Below are positions 59,284 through 64,000 of a stretch of DNA of 64,000 nt, in pieces. The translations under genes were made by a program, and so were the position numbers. The number at the start of each line of letters is the position of its first letter. Within the stretch, counting starts at the first letter, position 1. The DNA comes from Amycolatopsis xylanica. GTDB taxonomy: Bacteria > Actinomycetota > Actinomycetes > Mycobacteriales > Pseudonocardiaceae. The notes beneath the pieces are model-generated. The model saw only the letters and a program-made list of their open reading frames with translations, searched no databases and had not been told where the DNA came from. The stretch is taken from the NCBI RefSeq assembly GCF_900107045.1, contig NZ_FNON01000003.1, positions 1,054,001 through 1,118,000 of the forward strand, read 5' to 3'.

Positions 59284-59326
59284 TCAAGAACGTCACCTCA
59301 AAGAACGTTCACCTCAAGAACATCGC
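59283..59326. repeat. Three tandem 14-16-bp near-repeats
   Basis: CTCAAGAACGTCAC, CTCAAAGAACGTTCAC and CTCAAGAACATCGC lie head to tail. The third copy contains the last codons and stop of the acetyltransferase gene that ends at 59314. Like the CTTAAGAACCGC pair at galT, it is a duplication of a gene's 3' end. Confidence 0.6.
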
Positions 59327-59895
59327 CTTGGTTGTGCCACTTCGTGCTGGAACCAGTAGGACGACATCACCCGGCCGTTCGGCAAGGTATGCGTCGGCGG
59401 ACCGTCCACTTGCCGCATCCCGGCCGCGCGCAACGCGCCCTGACTGGCCAGATTGGTCGTCTCGACCCCGGCACGCACCGATGTGAGCCCCAAGTGCTCG
59501 TGTGCGAGCACCAGCCCCGCCTTGAACAGCTCGCCGCCGAGTCCCTGGCCGCGGAATCCCGGCATCAGCCAGCCACCGAGCTCACCGTCCGAATGCACCG
59601 AGACCAGTCCCGCGCACCGCTTGCGCCGGGGATGGATCGCGATGAGGTCGATCGCGTCTTCCCGGAGGTCGTACGCCGTGCCCCTGCCGGGCGCCATCGC
59701 CAGGTAGCGATCGCGGTGCGGCTCGAGCACGATGTGGTCGAGTTCCCAGCCCAGCCAGCGCTGCGCCTCGTCGTCGCTCGCGCCCGCCACCGCGACCAGG
59801 CTGTCGAGCTCGGTCGGAGTGCGGAAGACCAGCGTGCCGACGCGGAAGCGATGCGCGCTCGCCGGGCAACGCCGCCGCCTGAACCAGCCCAACAC
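59314..59895 (-). CDS. GNAT acetyltransferase
   Basis: This 193-residue protein has a GNAT core with AIDLIAIHPRRKRCAGLVSV, the acetyl-CoA loop GWLMPGFRGQGLGGELFKAG and TSVRAGVETTNLASQGALRA, then AAGMRQV. Substrate is unknown. GTG at 59895 is favoured, with GGAGG 5 nt upstream; a longer open frame to 59991 overlaps the promoter of the PaaX-like gene. It is divergent from that regulator. Confidence 0.75.
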   Translation of the reverse strand: MLGWFRRRRCPASAHRFRVGTLVFRTPTELDSLVAVAGASDDEAQRWLGWELDHIVLEPHRDRYLAMAPGRGTAYDLREDAIDLIAIHPRRKRCAGLVSVHSDGELGGWLMPGFRGQGLGGELFKAGLVLAHEHLGLTSVRAGVETTNLASQGALRAAGMRQVDGPPTHTLPNGRVMSSYWFQHEVAQPRRCS

Positions 59896-59969
59896 CGACT
59901 CCTCCCAGTTGCCAAGAGGGTAGCCAAAAGTGACACTCGGCTGGCACACGCACTTGTTATCTTGGGCGG

Positions 59970-60818
59970 GTGACGGTCGTACCGGAAACAACCGAGCTGG
60001 ATGGCGGCGAAGGGGTGGGCCGTGCCGCCCAGCCCCGCCAGCTCATCGTGACCGTCTACGGCCTGTATTCCCGCAGCGAGGGCGGCTGGCTCTCGGTCGC
60101 GTCGCTCATCACGCTGCTGGCCGAGCTGGGCATCGACGAGCCCGCGGTGCGGTCGTCGATCTCGCGGCTCAAGCGGCGCGGGATCCTCAAGGCGGTCCGG
60201 CGCGCGGGCGCCGCGGGGTACGAACTCTCGCCGGAGGCGCTGGAGATTCTCCGCGAAGGCGACCAGCGCATCTTCCGCGAGCAGCGCGCGACCCTCGACG
60301 ACGGCTGGATGCTCGCGGTGTTCTCGGTGCCCGAAACCGAGCGGCACCGCCGTCACGTGCTCCGCTCCCAGCTGACCAGGCTCGGCTTCGGCACCGCGTC
60401 CGCCGGGGTGTGGATCGCGCCAGCGCACCTGCGGGACGCGACCGTCGAAATGCTGCGGCGGCTCGAACTCGACGGGTACGCGAACCTGTTCCAGGCGGAG
60501 CACATCGCGTTCGGCGAGCTCACCGAGAAGGTCAGTGACTGGTGGGACCTCGAAGAGCTCGAACAGCTCTACGAAGACTTCCTCCGACTGCACACCGGTG
60601 TGCTGGATCGGCGCGACCGGTCCGACCGCGAAGCCTTCACGGACTACGTCGCCGTGCTCACCGACTGGCGGCGGCTGCCGTATCTCGATCCAGGGCTGCC
60701 CGCCGAACTGCTCCCCGACGACTGGGCGGGCATCCGGGCAGCCGAACTGTTCTTCACGCTGCACGCCGAGCTCGAAGGGGCCGCGCGCGAGTACGTCGCG
60801 AAGACGATCAGGCCCTAG
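59970..60818 (+). CDS. PaaX-family transcriptional regulator
   Basis: This 282-residue protein has a winged HTH (WLSVASLITLLAELGIDEPA, VRSSISRLKRRGIL) and PaaX domains with DDGWMLAVFSVPETERHRRH, GFGTASAGVWIAPAHL and LTDWRRLPYLDPGLPAELLP. PaaX proteins repress aromatic acid catabolism and are released by aryl-CoA. TATCTT lies 6 nt before the GTG, pointing to a leaderless mRNA. It neighbours the hydroxylase operon at 61299 and probably controls it. Confidence 0.9.
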   Translation: MTVVPETTELDGGEGVGRAAQPRQLIVTVYGLYSRSEGGWLSVASLITLLAELGIDEPAVRSSISRLKRRGILKAVRRAGAAGYELSPEALEILREGDQRIFREQRATLDDGWMLAVFSVPETERHRRHVLRSQLTRLGFGTASAGVWIAPAHLRDATVEMLRRLELDGYANLFQAEHIAFGELTEKVSDWWDLEELEQLYEDFLRLHTGVLDRRDRSDREAFTDYVAVLTDWRRLPYLDPGLPAELLPDDWAGIRAAELFFTLHAELEGAAREYVAKTIRP

Positions 60819-61212
60819 GCAGCACCGCGTAGCCCTGCACCTCGACCAGCGCCTCGATGTCCCACAGGCGGCTGACCCCGATCCCGGCCATCGCCGGGTA
60901 CTCGGTGCCGACCAGCCGCTTCCACACCGCGCCGATCTCGCGCGCGTGCGACTTGTAGTCGTCCATGTCGACGATGTAGACGGTGAGCGAGCAGAGCTGC
61001 GCCGGCTCGCCCCCGGCCGCTTTCAGCGAGGTCAGCAGGTTGCCGAGCGCCCGCTCGAACTGCTCGACCACGCCGTCTCCGACGATCTTGTTGTGCACGT
61101 CGAGTGCGGTCTGCCCGGCCAGGAAGACCAGCTTGCCGCCGTCCGCGACGACGGCGTGGGAGAACCCGGACGGCTTGCCCAGCTCGGCGGGGTTGATGCG
61201 CTCGAAGGCCAT
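60808..61212 (-). CDS. RidA-family protein
   Basis: This 134-residue protein has the RidA/YjgF fold: LVFLAGQTALDVHNKIVGDG, VEQFERALGNLLTSLKAAGG and VSRLWDIEALVEVQGYAVLP. Members hydrolyse reactive enamines or imines; some belong to aromatic or aminobenzoyl-CoA loci. The usual catalytic Arg lies near the SRLWDIEA segment. TATCCT lies 7 nt before the ATG (leaderless). Its end overlaps that of the PaaX-like gene by 11 bp, and it is divergent from the hydroxylase operon. Confidence 0.88.
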   Translation of the reverse strand: MAFERINPAELGKPSGFSHAVVADGGKLVFLAGQTALDVHNKIVGDGVVEQFERALGNLLTSLKAAGGEPAQLCSLTVYIVDMDDYKSHAREIGAVWKRLVGTEYPAMAGIGVSRLWDIEALVEVQGYAVLPRA

Positions 61213-61242
61213 GCCGGTCAGGATACGGGATGTATCGCCTCG

Positions 61243-61272
61243 TTGACGGTCGTACTTGCTACGACATAGTCT
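61243..61272 (+). promoter_or_regulatory. Promoter with palindromic operator (hydroxylase operon)
   Basis: TTGACG (61243-61248) and TAGTCT (61267-61272) are spaced by 18 bp. The spacer contains GTCGTA-CTTGC-TACGAC, a perfect 6-bp inverted repeat at 61249-61265. A repressor such as the PaaX-like protein bound here would block RNA polymerase directly. Confidence 0.6.
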
Positions 61273-61298
61273 GGAGGCCGACGAAGGGAGTCGGCGAC

Positions 61299-63656
61299 GT
61301 GCGTATCGCGGTCCTCGGCGGGGGCCCGGCGGGCCTGTATTTCTCCGCGCTGACGAAACAGCTGAACCCGGCGCACGAGATCACCGTCTGGGAGCGCAAC
61401 GCGCCCGACGACACCTTCGGCTTCGGCGTGGTCTTCTCGGACGAGACGCTCGGTGGCATCGAACACGCGGACACCGCGATCTTCGCCGCCATGCGCGACG
61501 AGTTCGCGCGCTGGGACGACATCGACGTCCACTTCCGCGGCACGACGTTCACCTCCGGCGGGCACGGTTTCGCCGCCATGAGCCGCAAGCGCCTGCTGAA
61601 CATCCTGCAAGAGCGCTGCCGGGCATTGGGCGTGGACGTGCTCTTCCGCACCGAGGCCCCGGACGTGACCGGGCTCGCCGCCGAGTACGACCTCGTGGTG
61701 GCCTGCGACGGCGTCAACTCCCCCGTCAGGTCCCGGCTGGCCGACCGGTTCCGGCCCTCGGTGGAGACCCGGCGCTGCCGCTACATCTGGCTCGGCACCG
61801 ACCTGGTCTTCGACGCGTTCAAGTTCCACATCCTCGACACCCCGGCCGGCGTGATGCAGATCCACGGCTACCCGTATTCGAGCGAGGCCAGCACCTTCAT
61901 CCTCGAACTGCACGAGGACGTGTGGCAGCGCGCGTTCGCCCCGGTCGCCGAGGAAGCCTTGCCTCCCGGCCGCAGCGACGAACGCTCCATCGAGCTGATC
62001 CGCGAGCTGTGCGCCGACGTGCTGGGCGAGCACCAGGTGTTCGCGAACAACTCGAAGTGGACGAAGTTCGGCACCGTGCGCTGCGAGAGCTGGCGGCACG
62101 AGAACGTCGTGCTGCTCGGCGACGCGGCGCACACCGCGCACTTCTCGATCGGCTCCGGCACGAAGCTCGCCATGGAGGACGCGCTCGCGCTCGCGGCCTG
62201 CCTGCACGAGCAGTCCACTGTGGACGAAGCGCTGACCGCGTACGAGGCCGAACGGCGCCCTGTGGTCACCTCGACGCAGCGCGCCGCGCAGGCGAGCCTC
62301 GAGTGGTTCGAGAACATCGGCCAGTACACCGACCAGGACCCGCACGAGTTCGCCTTCAACATCGTCACCCGCAGCCGCCGGGTCACCTACGACAACCTGC
62401 GGCTGCGCGATCCCGAGTTCGTCGGCGAGCTCGACGAGTGGTTCGCGTCCCGGCAGTCCTCCGGCGAGGTGCGCCCGCCGATGTTCCAGCCCTTCCGCCT
62501 CGGCGAACTCCAGCTGGAGAACCGGGTCGTGGTCTCGCCGATGGACATGTACTCCGCGCGAGACGGCGTGCCGACCGACTTCCACCTGGTGCACCTGGGA
62601 AGCAAGGCACTCGGCGGCGCGGGCCTGGTCATGACGGAGATGGTGTGCGTCTCCGAGACCGGCAGGATCACGCCGGGGTGCGGCGGCATCTACACCGCCG
62701 AGCAGGAGTCGGCCTGGCGCCGCGTCGTCGACTTCGTCCACGACCACAGTGCGGCCAAGATCGGTATTCAGTTGGGGCACTCGGGTCGCAAGGGCTCGAC
62801 CAGGCTGATGTGGGAAGGCATCGACGAGCCGCTGCCGGACGGGAACTGGGCGGTCTCCGGCCCATCCCCGTTGCCGTACAAGGCATCGAGCCAGATCCCG
62901 CGCGAGCTGACCGCCGACGACCTGGGTGAGCTCAAGGCCCAGTTCGCCGCGGCGGCCACCTCAGCCGCACGAGCCGGTTTCGACCTGCTGGAACTGCACT
63001 GCGCACACGGATATCTGTTGTCCTCCTTCCTTTCCCCGCTGACGAACCACCGCACGGATGTTTACGGTGGCTCGCTGGAGAATCGGCTGCGTTTCCCACT
63101 CGAGGTGTTCGACGCCGTGCGGGCGGCCTGGCCCGCCGAGCGTCCCCTGAGTGTGCGGATTTCGGCGACCGACTGGCACGAAGGCGGTATCGACGCGGAC
63201 GCGTCAGTCGAGATCGCGAGGGCTTTCGCCGAGCACGGTGTGTCCGCGATCGACGTCTCCACCGGCCAGGTGGTCAGTGAAGAGAAACCGGCATATGGAC
63301 GAAGCTACCAGACTCCGTACGCCGACCGCATCCGAAACGAGGTCGGCAGGAAGTACGGCGTGGCGGTCATCGCCGTCGGCGCCATTTCTTCTTACGACGA
63401 CGTGAATTCGCTGATCCTGGCCGGACGCGCCGATCTCTGCGCGCTGGGCAGGACCCACCTTTACGATCCACAATGGACACTGCACGCCGCGGCCGAGCAG
63501 AACTACCGAATCCCCTGGCCCAAGCCATTCGCGGCGGGCAGCCGCAAGCCGCAGGGCGGCCGGGCCGATGGCCCCAAACCGCGGTTGGATCTCATTCGTT
63601 CGGGTGAACCGAAAACCGCACACGCCCGCTGGCGACCCGACGGGAGCGCTTCATGA
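61299..63656 (+). CDS. Salicylyl/anthraniloyl-CoA monooxygenase-OYE fusion
   Basis: This 785-residue protein has an N-terminal FAD monooxygenase (1-385) with RIAVLGGGPAGLYFSAL, YDLVVACDGVNSPVRSRL and VVLLGDAAHTAHFSIGSGTK. A C-terminal old-yellow-enzyme domain (about 405-765) has RVVVSPMDMYSARDGVPTDF, GIQLGHSGRKGS and LHCAHGYLLSSFLSPLTNHR. This fusion is known as 2-aminobenzoyl-CoA monooxygenase/reductase or salicylyl-CoA 5-hydroxylase. With RidA and PaaX neighbours, aryl-CoA ring attack is likely. GTG at 61299 has AAGGGAG 8 nt upstream; earlier in-frame starts overlap the promoter. Confidence 0.88.
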   Translation: MRIAVLGGGPAGLYFSALTKQLNPAHEITVWERNAPDDTFGFGVVFSDETLGGIEHADTAIFAAMRDEFARWDDIDVHFRGTTFTSGGHGFAAMSRKRLLNILQERCRALGVDVLFRTEAPDVTGLAAEYDLVVACDGVNSPVRSRLADRFRPSVETRRCRYIWLGTDLVFDAFKFHILDTPAGVMQIHGYPYSSEASTFILELHEDVWQRAFAPVAEEALPPGRSDERSIELIRELCADVLGEHQVFANNSKWTKFGTVRCESWRHENVVLLGDAAHTAHFSIGSGTKLAMEDALALAACLHEQSTVDEALTAYEAERRPVVTSTQRAAQASLEWFENIGQYTDQDPHEFAFNIVTRSRRVTYDNLRLRDPEFVGELDEWFASRQSSGEVRPPMFQPFRLGELQLENRVVVSPMDMYSARDGVPTDFHLVHLGSKALGGAGLVMTEMVCVSETGRITPGCGGIYTAEQESAWRRVVDFVHDHSAAKIGIQLGHSGRKGSTRLMWEGIDEPLPDGNWAVSGPSPLPYKASSQIPRELTADDLGELKAQFAAAATSAARAGFDLLELHCAHGYLLSSFLSPLTNHRTDVYGGSLENRLRFPLEVFDAVRAAWPAERPLSVRISATDWHEGGIDADASVEIARAFAEHGVSAIDVSTGQVVSEEKPAYGRSYQTPYADRIRNEVGRKYGVAVIAVGAISSYDDVNSLILAGRADLCALGRTHLYDPQWTLHAAAEQNYRIPWPKPFAAGSRKPQGGRADGPKPRLDLIRSGEPKTAHARWRPDGSAS

Positions 63657-64000
63657 CCGCCTTTTCGCTGACGCCGGAGCAGCGGGATTTCGCCGCCGAG
63701 GTGACGAGAATCGGCGAGGAACAGCTCCGGCCGCTCGCCGAAGCCGGCCGCGAGGGCGCGGTCAACCGCGAGCTCATCAAGGCGATGGGCTCGCTCGGGC
63801 TGCTCGCGAAGCTGTTCCCGGGGGAACGCGAAGCGGCCGCCGTCGACCTCTGCATCCTGCGCGAAGCGCTGGCCACGCGCAGCACCGAAACGGAGACCGC
63901 GCTGGCGTTGCAGGGGCTCGGCACCTACCCGGTTCTCCAGTCAGGGCAACAAGAACAGCTCGAGAAGTGGGTGCCCGCCGTCGCCGCCGGTGACGCCGTC
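63653..64000 (+). CDS. Acyl-CoA dehydrogenase (partial, runs off window)
   Basis: The first 116 residues are present: FSLTPEQRDFAAEVTRIGEE, LIKAMGSLGLLAKLFPGE and LQGLGTYPVLQSGQQEQLEK match the helical N-terminal domain of acyl-CoA dehydrogenases. ATG at 63653 overlaps the hydroxylase-fusion stop in ATGA, so the two are translationally coupled. It probably oxidises an alicyclic or acyl-CoA intermediate of the same aromatic pathway. Confidence 0.85.
   Translation, partial: MTAFSLTPEQRDFAAEVTRIGEEQLRPLAEAGREGAVNRELIKAMGSLGLLAKLFPGEREAAAVDLCILREALATRSTETETALALQGLGTYPVLQSGQQEQLEKWVPAVAAGDAV

Noticed and set aside
1..64000. CRISPR arrays, rRNA genes, insertion sequences
   Set aside because: No regularly spaced repeats, rRNA sequence or transposase motifs were seen on either strand.

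Overview
The window is high-GC chromosomal DNA of an actinomycete, most likely a member of the Pseudonocardiaceae (Amycolatopsis-like). This is inferred from gene order, GTG and TTG starts, many leaderless-looking promoters, ESX-type proteins, an F420-type reductase, and close synteny of the first 21 kb with the Mycobacterium Rv0981-Rv0996 region. No rRNA, CRISPR array, transposase or integrase was seen. There are two tRNA genes: Ala-CGC and Arg-CCT.

Region 1 (1-7.9 kb) is the conserved block: an M48 protease, tRNA-Ala, and the minus-strand run glpR/sepX-like, rimJ, glp/moeA-like and galU, which links a gephyrin-like division factor with its membrane partner. Divergently come 5-formyltetrahydrofolate cyclo-ligase, a Ruc-like zinc-ribbon protein under a CIRCE-like HrcA site, a CpaB/SAF-type protein, mscL and moaB. 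Region 2 (8-15.8 kb) has a CxxC-containing sugar epimerase, a two-component system coupled to a GT-C-like membrane protein, and a five-gene overlapping operon. That operon encodes GT2, a DUF2064 transferase, a methyltransferase, a cytochrome b-like/sulfite-oxidase-like fusion and a small membrane protein. Region 3 (15.8-22.6 kb) has HtrA/PepD, galT with a DeoR-type regulator, MprAB-like regulators, a TRIC channel protein and an orphan NarL-type regulator. CTCAG-type repeats spaced 11 bp apart precede both htrA and mprA.

Region 4 (22.8-27.3 kb) is an AT-richer island next to tRNA-Arg. It holds a putative modification-dependent nuclease (two PUA/EVE-like domains plus a PD-(D/E)xK domain), a nuclease-DUF2075 helicase, a decayed second copy of the helicase end, and a UPF0158-like remnant. 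It looks like a defence locus.

Region 5 (27.3-45 kb) is the most unusual part. A tightly overlapping minus-strand operon runs from a NeuB-like synthase through SDR, transketolase, RraA-like, RmlD-like, aldonolactone-oxidase-like, HAD, class IV aminotransferase, quinone-oxidoreductase and aldo/keto reductase genes. Past a LysR gene it continues with a flavoprotein, an ATP-grasp ligase, an MFS exporter and a second aldo/keto reductase. There is no NeuA, glycosyltransferase, NRPS or PKS. The set reads as a small-molecule biosynthetic cluster that I cannot match to a known product. At its head are a 59-residue hydrophobic peptide gene and a divergent regulator with an HTH and a PLD-like middle domain, a possible peptide-signal pair.

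Region 6 (45.4-64 kb) holds a secreted subtilase, a four-gene type VII-secretion-associated operon, a cysteine-rich DeoR/ArsR-like regulator divergent from folE, and an ECF42-type sigma factor interrupted by one in-frame TGA beside its DGPF partner. It also holds a cyclase-like protein, an XRE-DUF5753/DUF397 pair, a deazaflavin reductase, a shortened P450-like protein, and an SDR/MFS divergent pair sharing a palindrome. The end is an aromatic acyl-CoA catabolic locus: PaaX, RidA, a salicylyl/anthraniloyl-CoA hydroxylase-OYE fusion, and an acyl-CoA dehydrogenase cut by the window edge.
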